Source: Acinetobacter sp. UBA3106
GTDB taxonomy: Bacteria > Pseudomonadota > Gammaproteobacteria > Pseudomonadales > Moraxellaceae
DNA: 64,000 bases
Direction: 5' to 3'
Assembly (NCBI GenBank): GCA_002365595.1
Contig: DFAM01000002.1
Coordinates: 33,652-97,651, forward strand
The translations under genes were made by a program, and so were the position numbers. Within the stretch, counting starts at the first letter, position 1. Each line of letters begins with the position of its first letter. Positions 1 through 7,365 of this stretch are shown here, piece after piece. The notes under the pieces were generated by a model. It saw only the letters and a list, made by a program, of their open reading frames with translations, was not told the DNA's origin and made no database searches.

Positions 1-2
1 TT

Positions 3-404
3 TACGGTTTCTATCATTGGCTGAAAGGCAAACAGCAAGATCATGAAATTCGGATTGAACCGATTGCAAAAAAAACAGTGATTTTCCAGATGTTAATGGC
101 TGCCGTGGGCGGATTAATTTTTGGTTTGACGCTAAAACATTTTACCGATGCCGCCGTACCTATGCTGGATTCACAACTGGCTGCATTTAGTCTGCTGGCC
201 ACCTATTGGACCAGCCGTAAGCATATTGCGACCTGGGTATTGTGGGTGTTTGTCGATATTATTTATGTCGGCATGTTCATTTATAAGGACCTATTCTTAA
301 CTGCCGGCTTATATGCAGCTTTTGTCGGTTTGGCCGCGTTTGGCTGGTGGCAGTGGGAACAGGTGAAAAAGAAACAGGCTTTGACCCGGTTCAAAGGGGT
401 TTAA
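3..404 (+). CDS. pnuC: PnuC-like nicotinamide riboside transporter, 3' part
   Basis: The frame is open from the left edge, so the start lies outside the window. The visible part has several hydrophobic helices and ends in a basic tail (QVKKKQALTRFKGV). The aromatic, Trp-rich helices (TYWTSRKHIATW, AAFGWWQWEQVKKK) and the spacing of charged residues match the PnuC family, inner-membrane facilitators of nicotinamide riboside or related vitamin uptake for NAD synthesis. A GTG at 78 is internal and is not the start. A small gene follows after 17 bases with its own ribosome site, so the two are probably co-transcribed. Substrate specificity cannot be read from this fragment. Confidence 0.8.
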   Translation, partial: YGFYHWLKGKQQDHEIRIEPIAKKTVIFQMLMAAVGGLIFGLTLKHFTDAAVPMLDSQLAAFSLLATYWTSRKHIATWVLWVFVDIIYVGMFIYKDLFLTAGLYAAFVGLAAFGWWQWEQVKKKQALTRFKGV

Positions 405-421
405 TTGCTAAGGAGTGAGAG

Positions 422-697
422 ATGCTGATCGACTTTGCTCAAGCCCAGTTGCACAGGTTTGATGAACTGGCAGGCCGAATTCAAGCCGAGCCAGAAAAAT
501 ATATCAACTTCGATTCTGTTTCTGACTTTTATAAAGCGGTGTGGTTGCAGGATTTTCCCCAAGGCACGATTTGGACCGCGACAGGTCTGGATGATGGCGC
601 TGAACAGTTTGATGTCATCATTGAATATCGCAGGCATTTTCTCCGTATTTCCTGTGGTGAAAAAACGGTGATTCACAGTGGCATCTATGCAGAATAG
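422..697 (+). CDS. small hypothetical protein downstream of pnuC
   Basis: This 91-residue soluble protein has no signal peptide and no membrane segment. An AAGGAG ribosome site lies about seven bases before the ATG, and the gap to the pnuC-like stop codon is only 17 bases, which supports a real translated gene in the same operon. The sequence is rich in aromatic and acidic residues, with no motif I recognise. A role linked to vitamin uptake or NAD metabolism would rest only on its position. The overlapping frames on both strands look like shadows. Confidence 0.65.
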   Translation: MLIDFAQAQLHRFDELAGRIQAEPEKYINFDSVSDFYKAVWLQDFPQGTIWTATGLDDGAEQFDVIIEYRRHFLRISCGEKTVIHSGIYAE

Positions 698-834
698 TAT
701 GGTATAGATGGTCAATGACAAGGTCTGGAAAATTCAATTAAATACGCAGTTAGACAAAATAGGCTAGATCAGTGATGATCAAATAAGTTAGAATTGTTAA
801 AAATAACCACTAGAAAAATAAAGGATTATTAAAT

Positions 835-1332
835 ATGGCACATAGTTTTACTGTGAATTCTACCATTCAGGGCGTATCCATTGACCAGTTCAAACGCCTT
901 GTGGCAAATACAGCCTTACATGAAGCAGTGTGTAGACGTATTCCAGGTGAAAAACTGGAAATTATTGAGTCTAAAATGAGTGGTGATATTTACACCTTAC
1001 GCCGTGCTTATAATCTGGATGTCAATATTCCAGATATGGCGAAAAAATTTCTAAAAGATGCCTTTCGAGTCAAGCGTACCGATATCACAGATTTATCAGC
1101 TTTAACGTCCAGCATAAAATTGGGTGCCAATATGCCTTTAGAAGCCAACTGTGAACGTTTGGTGACGGGGGATGAACAGCAAATTCACATCAGCTTGAAC
1201 TGGCATGTCAAGATTAAGGTTCCTTTGATTTCTGGAATGTTGGAAAGACATGCTGAAACTGAAATTCGTAAATTTAGTCAGCTGGAAATCCAGATTGTTG
1301 AAGATGAGTTAAAGAAAAATTTGGTCGCTTAA
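835..1332 (+). CDS. DUF2505 family protein
   Basis: A 165-residue protein resembling the DUF2505 family, soluble proteins with a START/SRPBCC-like hydrophobic-pocket fold. The N-terminus (FTVNSTIQGVSIDQFKRLVA), a central beta-rich stretch and a C-terminal amphipathic helix that begins around an SGMLERHAETEIRK segment fit that family. AAGGA lies a few bases before the ATG. The gene is monocistronic: it stands after a gap of about 137 bases and ends at a strong terminator shared with the convergent transporter. The biochemical role of DUF2505 is unknown; lipid or small-ligand binding is only suggested by the fold. Confidence 0.75.
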   Translation: MAHSFTVNSTIQGVSIDQFKRLVANTALHEAVCRRIPGEKLEIIESKMSGDIYTLRRAYNLDVNIPDMAKKFLKDAFRVKRTDITDLSALTSSIKLGANMPLEANCERLVTGDEQQIHISLNWHVKIKVPLISGMLERHAETEIRKFSQLEIQIVEDELKKNLVA

Positions 1333-1336
1333 TCAA

Positions 1337-1368
1337 TAAAAAAGCCCTTCAACTGAAGGGCTTTTTTT
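1337..1368. terminator. bidirectional intrinsic terminator
   Basis: An AGCCCTTC / GAAGGGCT stem with a four-base loop is flanked by an A-run on the left and a T-run on the right. It can end both the DUF2505 gene and the convergent MFS gene, whose stop codon lies five bases beyond it. Confidence 0.9.
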
Positions 1369-1372
1369 ATAC

Positions 1373-2695
1373 TTAATCTTTCACTGCATGTTGTGCGGGA
1401 ATTATGGAAGATGGGTCTAAATTGTGTCTTTCAAACTTGGCTCTATACAGCAGCGCACTAAAGAATGCCACTAAACAGACCACACCAATATAGTACATAG
1501 CGCCAATCTTGCTATACAGGCTTAACCATTGTACCAGGGGCAAGGTAATGCCACCTGCAATGGCATAGGCCACGTTATAAGAAAATGAAATACCCGAGAA
1601 GCGAATTTGGGCCGGGAACATTTTCACCATACTGTAAGAAACCATGCCGACTGTACCGGACGCCAGTCCAAGTAACATATACAGCATAAATACCGTTGCG
1701 GCTGAAACATGTCCCAAACTGTTGTAGAAAACAGCGGCAATCAGGGCAACAGCGAGTGAACCCCATAAAATCACTTTACCTGCACCGAGGCGGTCTGCCA
1801 ACAAGCCTGCAATAATACAGCCGAGCATTTGCATAATGATGGCTGCACTCTGCATTTTAAATGCATCCGCACGTTCGAAACCAAAGGCTCCGGTGAGCAG
1901 GTTCGGCATGGCCAAAATCAGAACCACCACGCAGCCGGTGAGGAACCAGGTAAACAGCATGCCAATGACCACAGCGGTTTTATGTTGTGCCAGTACCTGT
2001 TTTACCGGCATTTCTGTAGCCAGTTGCTTACGTTGCTGCATGGCTTTGAATACGGGAGTTTCTTTCAAATAACTGCGCAGGTAGAGCGCAATTAAACCGA
2101 AGATCCCGCCCAGAATAAAGGGAATACGCCATGCCCAGTCATGAATTTCTGTCTCGCTATATTTCAACGAAATAAACAATGACATTAAGGCACCCAGCAG
2201 GATGCCGAGCGATAACCCGGCTGTAAGTAAACCATTAGCAAAACCAATTTTATTTGCGGGCACATGTTCCGAAACAAAGGTCCAAGCGGCTGGAATTTCC
2301 CCGCCAATGGCAATGCCTTGAACTACTCGCATGAGTAATAGCAATAGTGGTGCAGCATAGCCAATGCTTTCAAAGGTCGGCATGATCCCGATCATGAGCG
2401 TAGGTAAGGCCATCAGCAAAATGGACAGACTGAACAAGCGCTTGCGTCCAATCAGGTCACCAAAATGTGCCATCACCACGCCGCCTAGCGGACGGAAAAA
2501 ATAACCCGCTGCAAAAATGCCATAGGTATTCAGCATGGCCCAGAAAGGACTTAAACCACTGGGAAAAAACAGTTCTGAAATGATTTTGGCGTAAAAGACA
2601 TAAATCACGAAGTCGTAAAATTCGAGTGCACCGCCTAAAGATGACAAGCCCAGCGTGCGTTTATCTTCACCAGTTAAACGAGGTATTGCGTCCAT
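1373..2695 (-). CDS. MFS transporter, metabolite:H+ symporter (MHS) type
   Basis: A 440-residue inner-membrane protein with about twelve hydrophobic helices. The loop between helices 2 and 3 carries the MFS signature in its MHS form (AHFGDLIGRKRLF), and the N-terminal LGGALEFYDFVIYVFYA segment is typical of MHS carriers such as the ProP, ShiA and citrate/alpha-ketoglutarate relatives. These import small organic acids, betaines or similar compounds with protons. IGGEIPAAWTFVSEHVP is the conserved helix-5 region. No catabolic genes are adjacent, so the substrate cannot be inferred. The ATG is the first in frame after the upstream intergenic region; only a weak GGAAACC lies ahead of it. Confidence 0.88.
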   Translation of the reverse strand: MDAIPRLTGEDKRTLGLSSLGGALEFYDFVIYVFYAKIISELFFPSGLSPFWAMLNTYGIFAAGYFFRPLGGVVMAHFGDLIGRKRLFSLSILLMALPTLMIGIMPTFESIGYAAPLLLLLMRVVQGIAIGGEIPAAWTFVSEHVPANKIGFANGLLTAGLSLGILLGALMSLFISLKYSETEIHDWAWRIPFILGGIFGLIALYLRSYLKETPVFKAMQQRKQLATEMPVKQVLAQHKTAVVIGMLFTWFLTGCVVVLILAMPNLLTGAFGFERADAFKMQSAAIIMQMLGCIIAGLLADRLGAGKVILWGSLAVALIAAVFYNSLGHVSAATVFMLYMLLGLASGTVGMVSYSMVKMFPAQIRFSGISFSYNVAYAIAGGITLPLVQWLSLYSKIGAMYYIGVVCLVAFFSALLYRAKFERHNLDPSSIIPAQHAVKD

Positions 2696-2834
2696 GCTTC
2701 AGGTTTCCGTTAGTCAGCAAAATAAATCAGATATGATGGAATTCTAATATTTTGTTTTTTAGATGAAAAATCAATCTTTCTTTTCAGTGCAAAAACTTAA
2801 TTTTATGAATAAACCTGTCTGATCTATCGCTCAA

Positions 2835-3038
2835 TTAAAGCCGGATAAAGTAAGGAGCAATTGAGAGCATGATCCCGACACTGGTCAATATACTGATATT
2901 TTCTATAAAATAAGGGAAAATCATCAGTACTAGGCCGCAGATCCAGGGCACAATGACTTTTTGCTTTTTCCCATATAAAAAATAGCCTAAGCCTATAGAA
3001 CTAAAAACCACACCAAGAAGAAGCTGAGTTGTATCCAT
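2835..3038 (-). CDS. small membrane protein
   Basis: A 67-residue protein that is almost wholly hydrophobic: roughly two or three membrane helices separated by a short basic stretch (YGKKQKVIVP). The glycine pattern in helix 1 (SSIGLGYFLYGKKQ) resembles a small membrane protein I recall in many Acinetobacter genomes, sometimes labelled as an amino acid transport protein without evidence. It sits alone between the MFS gene and def. The function is unknown. The compact hydrophobic composition and clean start support it as a real gene. Confidence 0.65.
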   Translation of the reverse strand: MDTTQLLLGVVFSSIGLGYFLYGKKQKVIVPWICGLVLMIFPYFIENISILTSVGIMLSIAPYFIRL

Positions 3039-3256
3039 ATTTTTTATTGATAAAGAAATGCGGTGAATAATAGGTAAACAAAATTAAAAGGTGCTTAAAA
3101 TACTGAGCTGTTTCAAAACATCCGAATCGTGCATAAATGTGCATTACACATATTAAAACTGAATATATCAGCACAGTTTTTAAGACTAATATGTATACAT
3201 GATACTCAATGAAAAAGATATTGGGCCAGTACTGTCACTCGATGAGGAATAAATTG

Positions 3257-3739
3257 ATGAGCACCATTTTACCTGTAGCACAGCGCGGTGAAAGCATTTT
3301 AAGCTTAACAGCGGCTGAAGTTGCACAGACCGAGCTGAATAGCGAATGGTTAAAGCAACTTGCCGAAGCCATGTATGCCACCATGCTGGAACGAAATGGG
3401 GTAGGTATTGCTGCACCTCAGATCTATGTGTCAAAACGGATGATTATTGTTGCCTCTCGTCCGAACCCGCGTTATCCCGATGCACCTGAAATGGATGCAC
3501 TGGTGATGATTAATCCTGAAATTTTAGAAAAATCTGAATTGACAGTTTTAGGGGAAGAAGGCTGTTTAAGTGTACCGGATGAACGTGGACAAGTTGCACG
3601 TGCACAAACCATTCAGCTGCGTTATTTAACCCTGGAGGGTGTAGCGGTAGAAACGACTTTAACGGGCTTTCCTGCCCGAATTGTGCAGCATGAAATAGAC
3701 CATTTGGATGGGGTGTTGTTTATCGAAAGGATAGGATGA
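3257..3739 (+). CDS. def: peptide deformylase
   Basis: Removes the formyl group from N-terminal formyl-methionine of new proteins; metal-dependent and cytosolic. All three family motifs are present: GVGIAAPQ (motif 1), EEGCLSVP with the metal-binding Cys (motif 2), and HEIDH with the two His ligands and catalytic Glu (motif 3). The open frame extends 16 codons upstream, but the ATG at 3257 is preceded by GAGGA at good spacing and starts MSTILPVAQRGE, which is where deformylases begin; this gives 160 residues. There is no fmt neighbour, so this may be a second copy rather than the def-fmt one. Confidence 0.93.
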   Translation: MSTILPVAQRGESILSLTAAEVAQTELNSEWLKQLAEAMYATMLERNGVGIAAPQIYVSKRMIIVASRPNPRYPDAPEMDALVMINPEILEKSELTVLGEEGCLSVPDERGQVARAQTIQLRYLTLEGVAVETTLTGFPARIVQHEIDHLDGVLFIERIG

Positions 3740-3821
3740 CGCATTGTTTAATTTTTGTACTATGGATATAATATTTAAGTAATAAAAATTTTTATAAATT
3801 ATAAAGATATTCATAAAGAAA

Positions 3822-5036
3822 ATGAGCTTTTTTAGAAAAACACCTACGTTGATTTCTTATTATTGGGGCAGATTCAAGTTTCATTTATTTGAGTCAGATA
3901 ACTTAATTATTACGTGGCCCAACTTCGATAAGGGCGTATTGCTCTGCTTTTTTGGAGCCTTATGCCAAGTCAGTGCGATTAAATGGTATCTGTTTAGTTG
4001 CTATTCAAAAGACAATCGGGTCTGGATTAATCATGACTTTTTTTTCATCCGTATTACTACGGTATTTGCTACCTTAATCATTTTTATCGCCCTGATTGCG
4101 CTAAGTTATAGATATAAACGCAATGCAAAATTCCGTAAATTTGTTGCTTATTTTTCACCTATGTTTTTTGGTGCTGTAATGATTTACGCAGGTTATACCG
4201 TGGGGATTTATAGTCCTGCCACTATTGCCGGTTTCGTCAATATTGTGCTGATTGGCCTGGTATTTTATTCACGAAAAATAATCTATGGCATGGCCGTTTT
4301 TGCTTCCATTTTTACCCTCATTATCAGTTACTTAACTTTTAATGAGATCATCCGTTATGCGCCTGTGTTTAGTGATAGCTTGACGCATAGTGAGTTTTAT
4401 CATAATCCATTCTGGATCAAAAGCATGGCTGAGGTCTATCTGCCTATTCTGCTGGTTTCGATTCTGTTTTTTGAAATTTTGCTCTCACAGTGGCGCCGGC
4501 GTGAAATGAAGATTAAGAAAATGAGTCAGACCGATGCGCTGACCAATGTCTTTAATCGTCGTTATATTGGTGAACAGCTGAGCACTTTGGAAAGCAAGAA
4601 AAAGGCAACGTATGCCGTGGTGCTGCTGGATTTAGACTACTTCAAAAAAATTAATGATGATTATGGGCATGAAGTGGGAGATGAAGTTTTGCAGCGTGTG
4701 GCAACAATTTTATGTACCACCACACGGATACAGGATGTGGTTGGGCGTTTTGGTGGTGAAGAGTTTATTTTGATTTTAAAGGATCAAAACTTGCAGCAGG
4801 CGATCGAGATTGCAGAACGCTGCCGTAAAATTATAGAACAAGAAGAATTTGTGTTGGAAACTGGTGAAACTTTAAAAACCAGTGCAAGTTTTGGAGTCGC
4901 ACTTGCTCAGGAGAATGCCAAAAAAGAACACACCATTCGTATGGCAGACCGCGCCTTATATCTGGCCAAACAGCGGGGACGTAATCAGGTACGGCATTAT
5001 CTGGAGTTGGAGCTCAACTTAAATCCTGCTGTTTAA
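3822..5036 (+). CDS. membrane-bound diguanylate cyclase (GGDEF)
   Basis: A 404-residue protein with about six membrane helices in the first 215 residues, then a C-terminal GGDEF domain. The active-site loop is GGEEF at residues 311-315, a functional variant, and an RIQD inhibitory I-site lies at 302-305, exactly five residues upstream. DLDYFKKINDDYGH is the usual nucleotide-binding segment. It therefore probably makes cyclic di-GMP from two GTP, with product inhibition. The N-terminal membrane part presumably senses a signal, but no named sensor domain (MASE or other) could be assigned with confidence. Monocistronic. Confidence 0.9.
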   Translation: MSFFRKTPTLISYYWGRFKFHLFESDNLIITWPNFDKGVLLCFFGALCQVSAIKWYLFSCYSKDNRVWINHDFFFIRITTVFATLIIFIALIALSYRYKRNAKFRKFVAYFSPMFFGAVMIYAGYTVGIYSPATIAGFVNIVLIGLVFYSRKIIYGMAVFASIFTLIISYLTFNEIIRYAPVFSDSLTHSEFYHNPFWIKSMAEVYLPILLVSILFFEILLSQWRRREMKIKKMSQTDALTNVFNRRYIGEQLSTLESKKKATYAVVLLDLDYFKKINDDYGHEVGDEVLQRVATILCTTTRIQDVVGRFGGEEFILILKDQNLQQAIEIAERCRKIIEQEEFVLETGETLKTSASFGVALAQENAKKEHTIRMADRALYLAKQRGRNQVRHYLELELNLNPAV

Positions 5037-5213
5037 GTTTATATTCCTCAAGATTCCTGATATTGAAGAAAAATACTGGCACACATTAAGCTGGATCATA
5101 AACTACAAATAACTGCATAGACTTCATTCATATAGCTTGAGCAGCTTGGTATTCATCTTCTTTTTTAAAGCTAAGAAATATGACCTTATAAGGGAGTAAA
5201 TATCAGTAGGCAT

Positions 5214-5246
5214 AAAAAAGCACCGAATAGATTCGGTGCTTTTTTG
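5214..5246. terminator. bidirectional intrinsic terminator
   Basis: An AGCACCGAAT / ATTCGGTGCT stem with a two-base loop has an A-run before it and a T-run after it. It lies between the convergent diguanylate cyclase and dhaKL genes and can serve both. Confidence 0.9.
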
Positions 5247-5259
5247 AATGGGCTAGGTA

Positions 5260-6990
5260 TTATTTAATATGCTCGGCAATTTCCGTAAAGATTACACCTA
5301 AGCCATGTGCACCAGCATCGGGATAGCCAAGGCTACGCTCACCGACCGTACCGGCACGACCCATACGTGCCACGATGTCTTTAGTGGATTCAGCGCCTTG
5401 AACGGCAGCTTGCGCACCGTGTACAAAGTTTTCTTTAAATGATTTGTTAGTGTTGGATGACCAAGAATCTGCACAAGGCACCAGAGCATCAATCAGGGTT
5501 TTATCACCGACCACAGCACCACGACCGAATGAACGCTCGCCCGTGGTTTGAATGCCTTTGACTGCATCTTGTAGCATTGCAGCAAAATCAGCTACAGAAA
5601 GGGTTGCTTTACCTTTGACCGATTTGCTGGCAGCACGGAATGCTGAGCCCCAGATTGGACCTGAAGCACCACCACAATGTTCCATAATAATCATTGAGCA
5701 GTTCAGCAAGAAATCATCCATATTTTCAGTTTGAACAAGTTCTTGCCACTGGCGTTTCAGCTGTTTAAAGCCTTTGGCCACACTCATGCCAAAGTCGCCA
5801 TCGCCGGCGTGGGCATCGAGTTCACAGAAGGGCACTTCATTTTTGATAATGCAGGCGCTCATCACGTCCACGATATAGCGCATGTTTTCAATGGTGAATT
5901 GTTCATTCACAATTTCGGCATGTTCTGCAAGGGTTTCAATGTCAGTATTTAAAGTCTGTTCAGCTTGTGCATCATTTACTGCAAACTCCACAGGCAGAGC
6001 AGCTGCACCATCCAATTTAAATGCAGGAGTATTTGCTTCGGCATCTAAATACGTTTTAAGTTCATCATCCAAAGCCAATAGGGAAACCGAAGCACCCGCC
6101 ATATCGATACTGGTCATGTAATTACCAACGAATGTGCGGTAAATTTTGATGCCTTTGGCAGCAAGCTGCTGGCATACGTCGTGGTTGAACAGATACAGTT
6201 CTTGCATTGGCGTTGAACCAAAACCGTTAATCAGCACTGCAACTTCAGTCAAGTTTGGACGGTCTAAAAACAGGTCATCGACAATGCGCTGTGCCAGCTC
6301 ACTCGATGGCAGAATTTTTTCACGGCGGATTCCCGGTTCACCATGAATACCGACCCCATATTCCATTTCATCTTCAGCTAAAGAGAAAGTCGGTGTACCT
6401 TTGGCAGGAACGGTACACGAGTTAAAGGCAAAACCTAAGCTCGTGACATTGTCTGCGGCTTTTTGGGCAATGGTTTTAACTTGCGCCAATTCATAGCCTT
6501 TAGCGGCTGCTGCACCGGCAATTTTATGCACGAAGATTGTTCCGGCAATACCACGGCGACCTACGGTATATAAGCTGTCTTTGACGGCAATATCATCTGC
6601 GACTTTCACATAATCGACCTTAATGCCGTCTTCAGTTGCAAGTGCTGCGCCATTCTGGAAATTCATCATATCGCCAGAATAGTTTTTGATGATCATCAGC
6701 ACGCCTTTGTCCGATGCCACTTGCTGCAAGGCTTTATAGACCTGAATCTGTGAAGGGGATGCAAATACATCGCCATACACCGCAGCGTCAAGCATGCCTG
6801 TACCGACAAAGCCGGCATGCGCTGGTTCATGACCGCTGCCGCCGCCACTGATTAAAGCCACGTTTTGGTGTTTTTCTTTACGTGAAATAATTTTATAAGA
6901 TTCGTTAAAGCTAAGTTCAGGGTGAGCAAGAACAAAACCTTTGCACATTTCGACAACGAGATTTTCTGCGTTGTTCATGAGTTTTTTCAT
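5260..6990 (-). CDS. dihydroxyacetone kinase, DhaK-DhaL fusion
   Basis: Phosphorylates dihydroxyacetone. Residues 1 to about 330 are a DhaK domain: GGGSGHEPAH, the GRRGIAGT loop, and GVGIHGEPG, whose His binds substrate covalently as a hemiaminal. Residues from about 370 are a DhaL domain with HAGDGDFG, GGASGPIWG and the C-terminal DAGAHG, which bind Mg-nucleotide. The one-chain architecture matches the ATP-dependent Citrobacter-type enzyme rather than the PTS-coupled split form, and no dhaM is visible. The frame extends 69 codons upstream through a palindromic repeat; MKKLMNN at 6990 matches the family start, giving 576 residues. No clear ribosome site was found, and ATG 7008 is the alternative. 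Confidence 0.9.
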   Translation of the reverse strand: MKKLMNNAENLVVEMCKGFVLAHPELSFNESYKIISRKEKHQNVALISGGGSGHEPAHAGFVGTGMLDAAVYGDVFASPSQIQVYKALQQVASDKGVLMIIKNYSGDMMNFQNGAALATEDGIKVDYVKVADDIAVKDSLYTVGRRGIAGTIFVHKIAGAAAAKGYELAQVKTIAQKAADNVTSLGFAFNSCTVPAKGTPTFSLAEDEMEYGVGIHGEPGIRREKILPSSELAQRIVDDLFLDRPNLTEVAVLINGFGSTPMQELYLFNHDVCQQLAAKGIKIYRTFVGNYMTSIDMAGASVSLLALDDELKTYLDAEANTPAFKLDGAAALPVEFAVNDAQAEQTLNTDIETLAEHAEIVNEQFTIENMRYIVDVMSACIIKNEVPFCELDAHAGDGDFGMSVAKGFKQLKRQWQELVQTENMDDFLLNCSMIIMEHCGGASGPIWGSAFRAASKSVKGKATLSVADFAAMLQDAVKGIQTTGERSFGRGAVVGDKTLIDALVPCADSWSSNTNKSFKENFVHGAQAAVQGAESTKDIVARMGRAGTVGERSLGYPDAGAHGLGVIFTEIAEHIK

Positions 6991-7144
6991 TGGAACACCA
7001 ATAGTCATTGATTTGGGAGATAAATTTATTGGTCTATTATTCATGAAAGTGATGATTTTTGCTGACTTAAAAGTGTAAAAACGAATAGTTTGGGATTGAT
7101 GGGTTAGAAAAGGGGCGGTTGATTTTATTGCTTGCTTAATTTTA

Positions 7145-7176
7145 CCTCTCCCTAGCCCTCTCCTAAAAGGAGAGGG
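7145..7176. repeat. CTCTCC-type palindromic repeat, copy 1
   Basis: A CCTCTCCCTAGCCCTCTCC arm, a short A-rich loop and GGAGAGGG form a REP-like hairpin. A related copy lies in inverted orientation at 7221-7256, and another in the same orientation at 15720-15753. The long open frame running through it into dhaKL is fortuitous. Confidence 0.75.
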
Positions 7177-7220
7177 TACTTCCATTATTAAAGTCATGTA
7201 AGTATTTAAATCAAATGTAA

Positions 7221-7256
7221 CTCCCTGTTCCTTTGGGAGAGGGCGGGGGTGAGGGA
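7221..7256. repeat. CTCTCC-type palindromic repeat, copy 2 (inverted)
   Basis: CTCCCTGTTCCTTTGGGAG followed by AGGGCGGGGGTGAGGGA is a diverged copy of the 7145-7176 element in the opposite orientation. The two copies face each other across about 44 bases in the gap between dhaKL and the AT-rich ATPase gene. Confidence 0.7.
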
Positions 7257-7302
7257 ATTGATAGAAATTTAAGATGGCATTTAATTAATAGTCTTGTTTG
7301 TC

Positions 7303-7331
7303 TTGTTAATTTTTCGTACTGAATTTATATT
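7303..7331 (+). promoter_or_regulatory. candidate sigma70 promoter for the RloC-like gene
   Basis: TTGTTA (7303-7308) and TATATT (7326-7331) are separated by 17 bases and lie about 35 bases before the RloC-like reading frame. This is inferred from hexamer match and spacing only. Confidence 0.45.
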
Positions 7332-7365
7332 TACATAAGAACTTGAAAAATATAAAAACTTTTAA

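Noticed and set aside
6991..7197. 69-codon N-terminal extension of the dhaKL frame
   Set aside because: It runs through a palindromic repeat, has no ribosome site, and DhaK proteins start at MKKL; treated as chance open frame.
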